DNA from: Doris montereyensis
Lineage: Eukaryota; Mollusca; Gastropoda; Nudibranchia; Dorididae
Assembly (NCBI GenBank): GCA_037039925.1
Contig: JAXRKP010000018.1
Location: 674,501 to 738,500, forward strand
Direction of reading: 5' to 3'
DNA length: 64,000 nt
Positions 1 to 25,929 of the stretch are shown here, one piece after another (within the stretch, counting starts at the first letter, position 1; every line of letters begins with the position of its first letter). The position numbers and the translations under genes are program-made. The notes under the pieces are model-generated. The model ran no database searches, was not told the DNA's origin, and worked only from the letters and a program-made list of their open reading frames with translations.

Positions 1-1123
1 GAAGGAAGGGTTGCTCAATTTTTAATTTTAACTGACAAAAAGAATTCCATATAGCTGGGCCTGAAAAAGGTAAAAGAATGTTTGAGAAATTTGGTCTTAG
101 GGACACTTCTTCTCAGTTGCAAAGATTGTGATGGTCTAAGAGGACGATTGGGGTGGTGAACTTTAAGGAGACATTTTAGATAGTCAGGGGCAGTGTCATG
201 AATGCAGTTGAATGTAAGACATACTATGTTATATACGATTATCTTCTCTGTGGGAAGTCAATGTAGAAAGCACAAAACGGGAGTGATGTGTTCAGACTTT
301 TGGTCTTAGTTATAAGTCTTGCTGCTTCATTTTGTAATAATTGTAACCGATGGCAACTTATAGAGAAAAGAATTCCAGTAGTCAAGACGACTTGTGACAA
401 GGGTGTGGACAAGCATTTTGCATGTTTCTTCGTCTAACAGATTTTGAATACGAGAGATGCTTTTAAGGACATAATTGATTGTTTGACAAAATTTAGTAAT
501 GCAAAAATGCAGGTGTAAAAATTCATCACAATAGAAACTGAGATTTTTGACGCTATGGCTGTTACATAAAGTCGTGTTGTTTATGACTAGCTCATTGAAG
601 ATTATTTTTTCTAAATGTTATCAATTCTGTTTTGTCATCGTTAAATTTCAATTTTGTTTTCTGTCATCCAGGTCCTGATGTCTAGCACACAGTTGATGAT
701 GGCCGTTTCTAAAGTGATTGTTCACGCGGAGTGGGGTGTAAAATTGCGTGTCGTCAGCATAAAAATGATGATCAATATCATGGGATACGATGATGTCACT
801 GAGAGGTGCAGTGTATAGCAGTATAGTGTAAAGAAAAATGAACCAATGACTCATTCCTGTGGTACGCCAAATTGGACATTCGCTGCTGATGAAGGGCTGC
901 AATTTATGATGACTCGCTGGGTGCGGTCGGCAAGACAACTCACAAACCACTTCACAACAATGCCAGTGATGCCGAAAAACTGCTGCATTCTAACAAAGAG
1001 TGTTTTGATTATGTCATTGTGGACACGGATTAGCATAGTTTCAGTGCTGTGGCCTCGCCTGTTTGCTGTTTGAAAAAGAGGGCACAGGTTGTAGTTCATG
1101 TTGTGGTTGGTAAGTCTTAGCAA
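1..1123 (-). mobile_element. CR1/L2-like non-LTR retrotransposon, 3' part (reverse transcriptase and C-terminus)
   Basis: Reading the minus strand from 1123 down, two overlapping frames give reverse transcriptase blocks: RRGHSTET, VVKWFVSCLADRTQRVIIN, FGVPQ (851-1123), then HHFYADDTQFY (648-950), the YADD catalytic motif. Below 650 further frames give LDYWNSFLYKLPS and an HWLPT-like block, typical of the C-terminus in this clade. Frames change several times, so the copy is dead and lacks its 5' half. It lies on the CLCC1 strand, beyond the last visible CLCC1 exon. Its YADD region resembles the fragment at 15000-16230, probably the same family. The clade name is from motif recognition, not a search. 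Confidence 0.8.
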
Positions 1124-1529
1124 TGATCTTGAAAATGAAATCTATCATGGCTTTACCTACAATTATACCTAACATCCATTCGTGCATGGGTGGAGTGATG
1201 CGAGGAGATAGAATAAACACGTGGTTTTTTTGGTTTTGGCAACCAGCTTCAAACGTCACACATTTAAGTTTTGTCTCCTTTAGTGGAATTGCATTTCTTG
1301 TTGTTTATCATACAATCACTCGTTTTTTTATTCCCCCTAACTTAGACATATCAATTTGCTTCCACAGCTGTATCTAAACAAAAACACCTGAGCGACTTAT
1401 AAAACTAGACAGAAATCCCCACATTAGATTTTGAAATAGCATTTGTCTATTCATCTAATATTTCTATCCATTGTAAAGCGTTTAAAAAAAAAGAAAACTG
1501 CAAAGCGACATTACCATAGCATTACCTAC

Positions 1530-14507
<12,978 letters not shown>

Positions 14508-14999
14508 CTATGAACAGAGGAAAAAAAAAAGAAGCAATTCCGTTAAAAAAAATTGTTCACTTGGGCCCATAGCAAAAAATTTCACTTAGAACAGGGAAAA
14601 AATTTAACTGGCTAGAGTTCAGTGACCAGGGTGCCTTGCATTTTGACAATCTGATTGATGGATACTTTTTAGTTTAGGCCCATATTTTCATCCAATCAAA
14701 TTGGTAGAATGCAAAGCAACTTTGCAGGGTGCTTAATGACTGAACAATACCCTGATAGTTAAGCTAGTGGGGAGTTAGCAGCGCAAAATTATCTGCGTTC
14801 GTTTCAGAAACAGATAGATGGTAACCCTTTTGCGTGGAGCCTGAATCCCTTAGCTTATAATAGTAAAACATGAGGGCAGAGAGCATCCCACGTCATTCTT
14901 AATATAATAATAATGCTATACAAGAGCAGTATAACTTCTACTACCATTTCTACTATTGTTAATAATCATTCTAATGTAAATAATAATAATAATAATAAG

Positions 15000-16230
15000 A
15001 TATGTGGTGATGATTACAATGACAGTGTGATATGGAACATTATGTTCAAGCAGGGCGACAATGATAATATAGTACATACCTTGATAATAAAAGATAATAA
15101 TACATCAAAAACACAAATACGCACTTAAGCTATAACAAACACGCATTCAACTTAGTGAATTCAATGCAGAGTGAAAAAGTTCTGTTTTCAACGATCTTTT
15201 GAAGGAGTCAAGTGATTTCGAATTTGGTTCATAAAGTGACAGAGAGCTCCAGGCAGCGGGGCCAGAAAATGTAAATGTAAAGGTGCAATCGAAAAAATAG
15301 ATTTTGACATTTTATGATCAAGTGATGAGACATTACAAGATATAAGCTGCCGACCTGGACAATGAACATCATTAAATGACTTCAGATACTCAGGGGCATC
15401 ATCATGGTAAATACATTTAAAAACAAGACAGGCCAATTTAAACTCAATCCTCTTCTCCACCGGTAACCAATGAACTGGACAGGTTTGATGTGATCTCACT
15501 TTTTTATTTTCGTTACAATTCTTACGGTCTTGTTTTGTAATAATTGGAGCATATGCAGTGAGCTCCCTGGTAGACCGTAGAGAAGGGAATTACAATAATC
15601 CAGACGACTAGTTACTAGTGAATTTATCCAAATTTTGCAGGTTTTAACATCTAGGACATCTCTAATATTAGTTATACTAAGTTATACTTTTGAAAATAAA
15701 ATGTATGGTTTGAAATGCTTTCATTATGTGGTGGTTCATATTAAATTTATTTCATCAAGGTAAAATCCTAAATTCCTAACAACTGGAGAGTTCTGAATAA
15801 GTATGTAAGTCGATGGCTAGTTAGTTAATGATAGTTTCTGTGCCCTTTTTCTTGAACACAATAAGTTCAGTCTTATTGTCATTGAACTCAAGTTTGTTCA
15901 GAGTCATCCATGATTTGATGTTTAGCACACACTTGGTGATCATCTCTGATGTTTTCTCACTGTCTTTTGACAACAGGGGAAGGTAGAGCTGAGTATCGTC
16001 AGCATAGAGATGGTGTTGGATTCCATGCGATGTAATGATGTCACTTGACTTAGGGGTGCTGTGTAAAGTGTAACAAATAAGGACCAAGCACTGACCCCTG
16101 GGAAAACCTTATTTGAGTAGTGTCGGGTTTAAAGGGATACCGTTGATGATGACTCGTTGCTTTTGGTTTGACAGGCAGCCTGAAAACCAGTTGAGTGCTG
16201 CATCTGCAACTCCAAAGAGTTTTTATCTTC
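15000..16230 (-). mobile_element. CR1/L2-like retrotransposon, 3' part
   Basis: The minus strand gives QRVIIN-like and QGSVLGP blocks (16050-16343), HHLYADDTQLYLPLLSKDSE and LNKLEFNDNKTELIVFKKK (15821-16087), and VHWLPVEKRIEFKLACLVFK (15188-15499). These are RT catalytic and C-terminal motifs of the CR1/L2 group. Frames are broken. An AAT-rich stretch lies near 14980. Similar to the element at 1-1123. Confidence 0.8.
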
Positions 16231-16839
16231 ATTTCTTTCCATTCAAATCCACCTTTTCTCACCAAACATTTTTCATCCTCTTTTATCTTGCAGTCAGTAA
16301 TTTCCATCATATTTTTCATGTTTTCTTTATCACTATCTTCCATGGCTCTTTTATTACTCTGCAGTCACTTACTTCTCTCCAGAACATTTTACTACAACTA
16401 CAATATTACTTAATGTTCTCTTCAAGTGCGCCTCTCCCTTTTCTCATTTCTTTTTCAACAATGGCTACCTATAATACAATACTAATAGCTGCAGACCTGC
16501 CACTCTTGGAATGACAAATCCTAATCTAAGCTAAAAAAAAATAGAAGTTTAAAAAAAATGTCAACATGTGTGAGTTATCTCCCTTTAAGGGTGTGATTAG
16601 CAAAGAATGTGGATGTCAGTTGGACTTGTTTGTTTGTTTTAGTGAATTTGACCCCATCTTACATACATGCATTAATCTCAGGTGAGAAAAAACAATAAGA
16701 TTAAAGATCAAATAAAGAGGAAAATGAAAGAAGAAGAACCTACCAATAGCACCCGCTAACCACCCACGTTGGACTTAATCTCTGATATAAAAAGAAAAGC
16801 TAAAATCAATCAAAGCAGCTTCACTTTATTACTTCAAAT

Positions 16840-17081
<242 letters not shown>

Positions 17082-17899
17082 GGAGTCTTTCTTATAAGCA
17101 CGGAACAGAAGTGCCGAGCCTGCATGGGCTTTAACCCTCTTGAAAAACCAATTGTAAAATAGTAAATGAAGCATAAGTATAAAACACAACAACGAAAAAG
17201 CAGACGATTAAACTTGAAACCGTGAATTCTAACGGTCTTTAGATGTACTACTCCTACTACTAGTACTACCGGTACCACTACTACTAGGCATACATTAGTA
17301 CTACTATTTTCACTCTCTCTCCTTTCTCTGTCTCTCTCTCACTGAACGGTGATAAATGATACCGCAGTGACTCACTCACTCACTCACTCTCTATCTGTGT
17401 TTGGGACATTCGTCTAATTAGACTTGGACCTTATATTTTCCTAGACGGCTGGTGCTTGTGTGTGTATAAAATGAGACCCAAAAACATGGAGGTGCTCGCG
17501 ATGTGCCAAAAATCCCAGAAGATCCACATCCCTGTAAAGTGGAAGTAATAATAGGAAGACAACTTGAAGCCCCCTTGCCTGGCCCAAGTCGTCTCCCAAT
17601 TATTACTTCATTTTAGCACCGTAGTATATTTTCAACTTTATGTACTATGGTCAGTGGTGCTAATGTGGAAGTAATAATAAATGACGACTGGAGAACACAC
17701 ACATGAGTGTCAGAGGCCCTTCATAACATGTCACGTGGCACTCTAGCATTCATGGAGCATGAGAGAGTGAAAGAGGGCTATTGGCAGGGGGCTGATTTAA
17801 CCCTAGAGGGACACTTTAAGAAGCGATACTAAAAAGGAATAACAAATCAACTGAATATAATGTCACAAGGACTTTCTTTTCCTTTAAATGTAGTGGGAT

Positions 17900-18165
17900 T
17901 GAGCTTGTTTGTTCTTCAATGGTGCAAATCGATTCATGTCTCTTTGGTTTAACGTATTCATACTCCTTATTAAATTAAACCCTTGTAAACTGGCATTTAA
18001 AACAATGAAAGCATTTAGTCGATCCTGTCCCATAGTGTTTCGGATATATGTTGTTATTCGTTTGTCATGTATTTGACAGCATTGACCATATATATAAATA
18101 TGGTTTGAACTATTTTGATACTTCTTTTCTTTCAAATGTTTCACGTCCACGCGACCTTTTTTGAT
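17900..18165 (-). pseudogene. hAT-type transposase C-terminal remnant
   Basis: An open minus-strand frame of about 100 residues contains RITTYIRNTMGQDRLNAF and IVLNASLQ, then MNRFAPLKNKQ. This resembles the dimerisation region at the end of hAT transposases and of hAT-derived zinc-finger proteins (IRSTM.QDRLN followed by a hydrophobic stretch and an F..LK.RK tail). No upstream catalytic region is visible. Family assignment is by motif only. Confidence 0.55.
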
Positions 18166-18189
18166 CAAAATAATAAACAATTGAAGCAA

Positions 18190-19990
18190 AACAAGCGCTT
18201 TTTGTTTTCTTCGCTTATACTACTAATAGTCAACAATTTGACAGAATCTTACGTAGGCGAATTTCGAAAGTCGAAAACATAATATTTTTCAGTTGAGACC
18301 CTCAATATTTTATTTGTAGCTGATTCTCATGCTTCAAATTTTTTAAGCTATTTTTAAAAGAAAATCTACCTCATTCAGCATTAAGTTAATAAACACAGTA
18401 ATTACAGTAATCATTAGGAGCACACAGATCTATTTAAATTATTATAAGTTTATCATGATAAGACTCTACAGCAACAAGTACCATCTCGCTGCTGTAATCT
18501 GTTTGTAATTATATCTACATACAACAATTATCGACTAGGCAGCTGCACTTGGCATTACGCTGGCAGGTAAAAAGAAAATTATCAATCTTTTTTCAATTCT
18601 GAATTTTTAAAAGTTTAAAATATAACTTAAAAACTGACAATTATATTTGACATTAATAATGCATAGTTTAATGTTAATTCATAAAATGTTAATATACAAA
18701 CAAAGCTGAAATATTAGGCCTAAAGTTGTAAGCCAAATGAATAGAATACATTTAAAAGTTTTGCTAGTTTTCATTTACCCATGCCAGCACCATACTTTGA
18801 ACGTTGAACCCAAGTGTCCGTAACCCTTCTCACCCGCCTCGTCTTTAACGTCTTCACTTTGACTTACATTAGGTTCTCATTACGTGTTACATCGAAAATG
18901 ATCAGCTCTACAAATGCAAAATGTCCCCCTCTAAAAATAGACTCACTCTCAGCGGTCACTTAGCGTGTCCCGTCATCTGTTCCGTCGCATCACATAATAC
19001 CGCTTACAGGTTTTTTCTAACTACTAGATCTTGATAATATTACGAGAATTAGATTCTAGCACTGTAGGTTTTTAGCACATCCAATAAATTTGTGTTATTT
19101 TAATTCTAGAGTTATAATATATGAAAATTTATTATTTAACATTGATGATTAAATTGTTGATCTGTCAGAGAGGACATTGTCCTGTATGTCCATATGGTAA
19201 ATGTGTCTCTGGCTATTGGGCATTGCCCAGTCACGAGCATAAACTGGGTTTGTAATTGTATACAAGACAAGGTGAAATTTTGGCGGTGCTAAAGTGCGAT
19301 CATTATCCCATCTGGTCAACCATTCCCTGTGTCACTGTCACCCCATTCATAGTGTCACGGGACATCAATTGTTAAGGAGTACCAATGTAGATCTGTGGAA
19401 GAAAGTAAAAGGACCTACCAAAGACAGATTCCAGACATTATCTTAGACTAAGATCTAGAATAAGGTCTGAATCCAGAACTAGAACTAGATCTAGATCTAT
19501 TATTAATATTATATTATATCTAAGATCTAGATAAAGCTACAATGTTCTCTCCATCTAAAAATGATATTTCAACCTCATCAAGTCCGTAGCCTTGATTACC
19601 TTGATTCAACTTGAAGTCAACTTGATTCAACTTGAAGTCAACAAAAAGCCAGCGCTATTCGCAAGCATACCAACTATCCGTCATGGTTTTAATGGTGAAG
19701 GAGCTCGTCCCTCGTCCCTCATTCGGTTCGTCTTTAATGACGGATGAACTTTGCCGTGATTAATGATGACCCGAGCATGATTCCAGTTAAATCAGGAATA
19801 GACCGTATTTTTGTCATGAGTAGTTAATGAATCTAAACATCTAGATGTACAGTAGAGCTAATAATGATTCTATTTTGTTATTACTTGACATTTTCACTAT
19901 TCCCCCTGGATGGTACAAATAACAGATGAATATGATGGATGGGAACGATTCACCATTAGATCTAGATGTGATTTGCGTGATTTGATATAT
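18190..19990. other. Intergenic sequence, nothing recognised
   Basis: AT-rich single-copy-looking DNA between the two host genes. A small cluster of AGATCTAGA-like repeats occurs near 19470-19520, and TTGATTCAACTTGAAGTCAA is tandemly repeated near 19600-19640. No transposon protein or exon was identified. Confidence 0.5.
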
Positions 19991-19993
19991 ACA

Positions 19994-19996
<3 letters not shown>

Positions 19997-20069
<73 letters not shown>

Positions 20070-20232
20070 TCATCACGTGTCACTCTACCCCCCTTTTTTC
20101 GAGGAGTGCAGGCGACAGAATAGATTCGGCAACAATTAATGTTTTGAGATCGTGACCCACCCTCCCCCCTCCCCCCCCCCCCCTCCCCCCTCCCTCCCCC
20201 TCCCCCCCTCCCCCCTCCCCCCTCCCCCCCTC
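19997..20232. repeat. (CT)n tract followed by C-rich block
   Basis: About 35 CT units (19997-20067), 90 bp of normal sequence, then about 75 bp made almost only of C with single T interruptions (20158-20232). The minus strand of the second block has many runs of five or more G, so it could form G-quadruplexes. Confidence 0.9.
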
Positions 20233-20264
20233 TCTCTATCCACCTGGGAATATCATTTTTGTGG

Positions 20265-20460
20265 ATAGAGCAGTAGTTCATTCCTGTCACAATGATATCA
20301 TAAAAGAAGCTCAGTATCGAGTCTTTGAATATACATGAATTTTTTAGAAGCGATACAACATGCCTTCTTTCAACACAGCTACGATAAACGTCAGAAATAT
20401 TACTCAAAGCACGTCAAGTTGGTACTCATTTTGATCGTCACAACATACGTTATCCATTGA
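20265..20460. repeat. Dispersed repeat, copy 2
   Basis: Second copy of the unnamed repeat at 10905-11100, same orientation. The blocks TAAAAGAAGCTCA, CAAGTTGGTACTCATTTTGA and ATCGTCACAAC match in order. Confidence 0.65.
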
Positions 20461-20734
20461 AAATTTGAGAATGTATGATGAAATAATAATAATAATAGTG
20501 TTCTTGTTGTTTTATGTTTACTTTGAATAATAATATTATGTTCAAACGAATCAAATGCGATTGCAGCTAAAAGTACTACGTAATACACTAGACGTCCATG
20601 GGAAAACATAAAGGATCCCGAAAATAAGTATCCTTAAAATATGTTACTTATGGTAAGGAACTTACTTCTCTTGTGTGCACACAAAGGATACTTATTTCCG
20701 GTCTATTGTATTCTTGTCAACACAGTGTGTTGTC

Positions 20735-20957
20735 AGTCAGTTGACAATGGATTCTTGTCTGATGAAGAGTTTTGTTACTTGATAGCGTGCTTCCTAGACT
20801 AAAACAGAGAAGACATGGAATCCATGCCACCAATAGAGAGAGGCAAACTTTTGGTGAATATCACCATCTCTTTCTTCGTTTGAAAGATAATCACCCTGAT
20901 AGATATTTCCAATATACACGAATGACAAAGGAAATATTCACACGTAATTACAACTGA
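20735..20957 (+). pseudogene. PIF/Harbinger transposase N-terminal fragment (HARBI1-like)
   Basis: The frame from 20772 reads PRLKQRRHGIHATNRERQTF, then GEYHHLFLRLKDNHPDRYF, then QYTRMTKEIFTRN. This is the N-terminal block shared by HARBI1/ALP1-type transposases: paired basic residues, the NRERQ.GEYHHL block, HPDRFFQYTRM and F. Upstream LSDEEFCYLIACFL is in another frame. The DDE catalytic region is absent. Confidence 0.7.
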
Positions 20958-21742
20958 CATGTTTTTCTTTTCTGTTTTTCTTTTTCGTTTAAAGACAGGT
21001 TGGGGGATGGGGGGATGGTTGTTATTCGGATGTTTTGTCCCGGGTATTTTACTTTATTTTATTTTATTTTTATATTCTTTTAATGTTTTCTTGGGGTTTT
21101 TTCATGTTTGTAGTGGTGTTTTGTTTTGAAATAATGAATTCAATAAAACAAGGAGAAAAAAACAAAAACAAGAAAAGCTATGATGAATGGAAGCACAACA
21201 GACGCAGAGGCAGCCCCAAAATGACCATTATTATATTATTTATATTTCATCCCTATCCTAAGTTCATTTAATAGTCAAAATTTCTACAAGTATAAATATC
21301 ATTATAATCATCTCTTATACTAAGAAAAAAAGAAAAAAAGAAAGAAGAACAAATATTAGAGCAGTGGCTGTGGTGATAAAGGATGATAGTAATACTAGTA
21401 AAGTAGAGGTGGTGTAAATAGTAAAATGATAGTAATGATAGCGTTAGCAAACAGTCATTGCATTAATTAAATTATGCAGCATGTGTTGGGGGGGGGGGGG
21501 GAGAGGTGAGGAAAGTTTAATAAGAACTGTTCGGATTACGTATGATTATCTTTTAGATATTGAATTTGTATTTTAAAAAAAACAACAACAAAAACAAACA
21601 AACAAACAAATATGGGATATATTGGAACCAAATACAATTTTGTGACAATATATGAAAAACAACATGTGTGTCATTTTTAAAAGCACGAGCATTCTAAAAA
21701 AAAAAAACAAACAAAATACAAAGAGAAAGAGAGAAGAAGCGT

Positions 21743-21746
21743 AATG

Positions 21747-21829
<83 letters not shown>

Positions 21830-21882
21830 AGGGAGGGGGAGAGAGAGGGAGAGAGAGAGAGAGAGAGGAGAGAGGAGGGAGG

Positions 21883-21932
<50 letters not shown>

Positions 21933-21992
21933 AAGAGAGAGAGAGCAAGAGAGAGAGAGAGAGAGCGGGGGGAGGGAAAGGGAGGGGGAGGA
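21743..21992. repeat. (GA)n microsatellite with G-rich interruptions
   Basis: Three blocks of GA repeats are broken by GGGGGAGGGAGGG-type segments. Frames across it are repeat artefacts. Confidence 0.95.
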
Positions 21993-22261
21993 AGACGCTA
22001 TAGGTAGATAGATAGGCAGAGTGAGAAAACAAAGATATATTTATATAATAGAGTTTGATTGAAATGGGACTATATAACAAATCTACAATGGTCGAATATC
22101 CGTTTGTCTGCTGACGTTCGATATACGCCTACTTATCTGAGCGTGGAAAAAAGAAAAGAGAAAAAAGGAAATATTCCTCAAAGGGCTTCTTTTAAAAACA
22201 CTGGCAATAATCAAGTCAACATCTATTGTTGTAGATTTTGTGCCTGTCTAGAGAAAAACCT

Positions 22262-22320
22262 CACTACACACGTGTTTGATAGGGAAGATTCAATTTTCCC
22301 TATCAAACACGTTGGTAGTG
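22262..22320. repeat. Perfect hairpin, 16-bp stem with outer 6-bp extension
   Basis: Positions 22271-22286 and 22296-22311 are perfect inverted repeats with a 9-base loop. After a 3-base bulge, CACTAC (22262-22267) pairs with GTAGTG (22315-22320). Confidence 0.85.
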
Positions 22321-22797
22321 TATAGTATTGTTTCTCTAAAAAATGAAGATAAATATTATTTTCTAAATTATAGATAAATGACGAATTCTGTTTTCGACTT
22401 GCCATAATTGGATGATGCTGAGTTCAACAGTGTTGTTAGATTTTTTCTACGATCAACGGCCGCTCTGCCATGGTCATTTGAAAATGTCCCTAGTCCATCC
22501 CAGACATCGCGACGCCCACGCCTTGTGACGAGACGCGAGGAGCGACGGTGGTGTCAGTAAGTTTCGGTCGCAATAAGTATTGTTCCTCAATACTCATAAA
22601 ATCGGTACGAACTACCAGTACGGATCAGTATCCGCAATAAGGATCTTCTATGTGTGCGTTGTTGGGTTTGATAGAGGAATACTCATACTTAGTCGTCCTT
22701 ATTCATACTTATCCCGAAGTCGGGATCCGTTATGTGTTCCCCGTCTACGTCTAAGTATACACCATATTATTAGGGTGATTCGACAAAGAGAGAAAAA

Positions 22798-22860
22798 CTG
22801 GAAAAATACGTTTCTTGGAATCTCGCTACGAGGGTGATTCCAAGAAAAGTGTTTTTCCAG
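22798..22860. repeat. Hairpin, 25-bp stem with two mismatches
   Basis: The arms 22798-22822 and 22836-22860 match at 23 of 25 positions around a 13-base spacer. The sequence is unrelated to the neighbouring hairpins. Confidence 0.85.
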
Positions 22861-22934
22861 CTGACGGAATGAATGAATGTTTCCAGCGCTACGCTCACTA
22901 GATAGGCGCCGTACATTGGTCGCTTGCCTCTAAA

Positions 22935-22985
22935 TATTTTGATTGGTGAATATGTCGACATCCAGATTTTTCACCAATCAAAATA
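22935..22985. repeat. Perfect hairpin, 16-bp stem
   Basis: TATTTTGATTGGTGAA at 22935 and its exact reverse complement at 22970 flank a 19-base spacer. CCTC and GAGG near the outside extend the symmetry. The arm includes ATTGG, a CCAAT-box core, but no promoter is inferred. Confidence 0.85.
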
Positions 22986-23643
22986 CGAGGCCAACCACTC
23001 GCGAAGGCAATCTTTGAGATTCGCGTGACGACTGAACGTACTCCTGAGCACTGAGTCTCTAAGATATAATAGGCCCTACGTGTAGTACTAATAATAACAA
23101 TAATAATAATAGATGGTAGAGCCCCATAATGACGAAGATTAAAAGAAATAACAAGAAGGAACAACCATGGGTACCTCGCAGGATCAATCAGTAACACTCA
23201 AATCAGCAGTCAGCGGCTAGCCTCTCAAGTGCAAAATTATGAGAATAGATACTAGCCTGGCGGAAGTTGTACGGCGTGGTATAAATTACGGTGATTGTAA
23301 AATTTATAATGCCAAAATAGACGCGATTTTGTTATGTTTTTGTTGTGATGTTACATTACAGTGAGGCCGAGACGTGCAAGTAAATGCTTCCGTATACCGC
23401 AAGCAAACATATTAAGAAATAGATGAAAGAAAGTAATAAAAAAAATCTCCATGTATTTCCAGTTCTAGAAAAGGATTTTATAACAATCCCTAAAAGCTAA
23501 CCTTCTTTCTCCTACCCAAACACTGACAAGCCCCTCCTTCTCTTCCAATATTGGGCATGCGTTGAAGCGTTTTGACCTCTGTGCGACATCAAATCATGCT
23601 TTCATGCTCGCACTTTGTATTTCATCGTGCGAGATCATCATAT

Positions 23644-23644
23644 C

Positions 23645-23699
<55 letters not shown>

Positions 23700-23883
23700 A
23701 CTTTATTCATCCAAAGAAGGAAATTACATTATGATCCTCATAAGTAAGTATAAAAATCATAATACATAGATCCATTTATTACTAACATTGCCAAAACATT
23801 AATGCAGAGTATTAGTATGACAAATATATCACAGATATGCGTGAGATATACAACAACATTCGAGCCCTCACACAGCCCCCACC

Positions 23884-23920
<37 letters not shown>

Positions 23921-25078
23921 CCGACCCCCTCACACACGCCCTTGGTCAAAGCTCATTCATCCATGCTCACCCGCCCCCCCCTCACGTCCATTTGTTTTGA
24001 TAAATACATCACAAAGATGCATAGGATATACAATCATATTCGATCCCCCACCCATCACACAACACTACCCAACCGACCCCTACGCACATGCACACCTTCG
24101 ATCAAAGCTAATTCATCCATTTCAGCCCCCCAAATGCGCAGGATACACAACCTCATTCGAACCCCCGCCACGCACGCACAATACATCTCAACCGACCCTC
24201 ATACATACACACGCCTTCGGACAAAGCTCATTCATCCATGCCCAACCCCCACCTCCATTTGTTTTGATAAATACATCACAGAAATGCGTACGACCCCCCC
24301 CCCCCACACACAAACATACACATACTACATCCCAACCAACCCCCACATACACGCCCTCGGTCAAAGCTCATTTATCCATGTCCACCCCCCCACGTCCATT
24401 TGTTTTGTTAAAAATCTTGACTGCCGACGGAATAATTTGTGTTGGCCTTTGAATCTACCACTTCTAATTATGTTTAGACAATCAATGTCTGCACAAAGTG
24501 GATGAGTTTCGTCATCGTGATGTCATTCAGTTGTTTTGGTTATACGTCGTTCATAAACTGTATCAAATGAGTCCTGTGTGTTCCCAACCAGCCCGCCTGT
24601 CTTTCTGATCACCCTGTCAAATCTCCTCCCATCAAATTTAGTTATGTTCCCACCCCAACTAGGAAGCCAAAAGGTCAACACCGAGCATATAACTGACGAA
24701 TAGAACATTTGTAATAGGTGTGTATCGACATGAAAAGATCCCAGTTTTCTCATGCAATAAAGCTGTGTGTTCGCTTTTTCATGATGTTGTCTGTGTTCTC
24801 AGTCCAATTCAATGTGTTATCAATAATTATTCCTAAATACTCGCTCAATTTCTATCCCTTTTATGGTGACTGGGGACGGTTCAATTTTATTTTTTCGGAA
24901 ATCAATTATCATTTCCTAGTTTTTGAAACATTTAATTTAATATAGTTTTGGTCGTACCAGCTCACAAAATTATATACTCCACGTAAATAGTTATTGTCAT
25001 TGTCATTAATTATAAGTCCGATTTCCCCAGTATCGTCCACATATATGATGACATCGTCTTGTTTGGATCTACAGTATC

Positions 25079-25085
<7 letters not shown>
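23644..25085 (-). mobile_element. Rex1-like non-LTR retrotransposon, RT end and 3' UTR with (ATT)n tail
   Basis: The minus strand from 25085 down gives DDVIIYVDDTGEIGLI (a diverged catalytic motif), WYDQNYIKLNVSKT, then RKLGSFHVDTHLLQMFYSSV and SWGGNITKFDGRRFDRVI (24523-24753), the Rex1/Babar-type C-terminus. A repetitive 3' UTR follows and it ends GAATAAAGTAGTA plus an ATT run at 23644-23697. It is 5' truncated at the TATG repeat. Confidence 0.75.
23820..24420. repeat. Degenerate tandem array of about 150-bp units in the LINE 3' UTR
   Basis: About four units share GATAAATACATCACA, ATGCGTAGGATATACAA, CATTCGA, CCAACCGACCCC, CAAAGCTCATTCATCCATG and CACGTCCATTTGTTTTG blocks, separated by CA- and C-rich stretches including (CA)n at 23888-23920. 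Pro/Thr/His-rich frames here are repeat artefacts. Confidence 0.75.
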
Positions 25086-25699
<614 letters not shown>

Positions 25700-25929
25700 T
25701 ATATATTACGTGATAGAATACTATCGATCTATCTGCCCAACTGAACACCTTTATATCGACTGTCTGGCTGTCTTCCTGTCTCTCTATCTATCTATAAACA
25801 ATATCTATTTATCACTTAAAACTAAATATTTTTTGTATGACACATGTATTACTAATATTATATTATGTAATAGCAAAACAAACAATTTAGTTGACATTCG
25901 TTTTGCACATGGCCAAGCTCTAGGTTATT

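Larger units (their letters stand above)
20600..22741. mobile_element. Candidate PIF/Harbinger element with terminal inverted repeats
   Basis: Positions 20600-20620 and 22721-22741 are inverted repeats (19 of 21 match, both starting GGGAA and ending GGATCCCG). Just inside the left end is a PIF/Harbinger transposase N-terminal fragment (20735-20957). A 17 of 18 subterminal palindrome (20618-20635 with 20684-20701) includes part of the left end. No clean 3-bp target duplication was seen and the interior is mostly (GA)n, so this is a degenerate or chimeric copy at best. Confidence 0.4.

Noticed and set aside
846..1377. Plus-strand frames over the left LINE
   Set aside because: Overlap the reverse transcriptase on the other strand and show no family motif.
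23802..24505. Two over 200-residue Pro/Thr/His-rich frames suggesting a mucin-like protein
   Set aside because: Both lie in the tandem repeat of the LINE 3' UTR; parallel open frames follow from the repeat composition.
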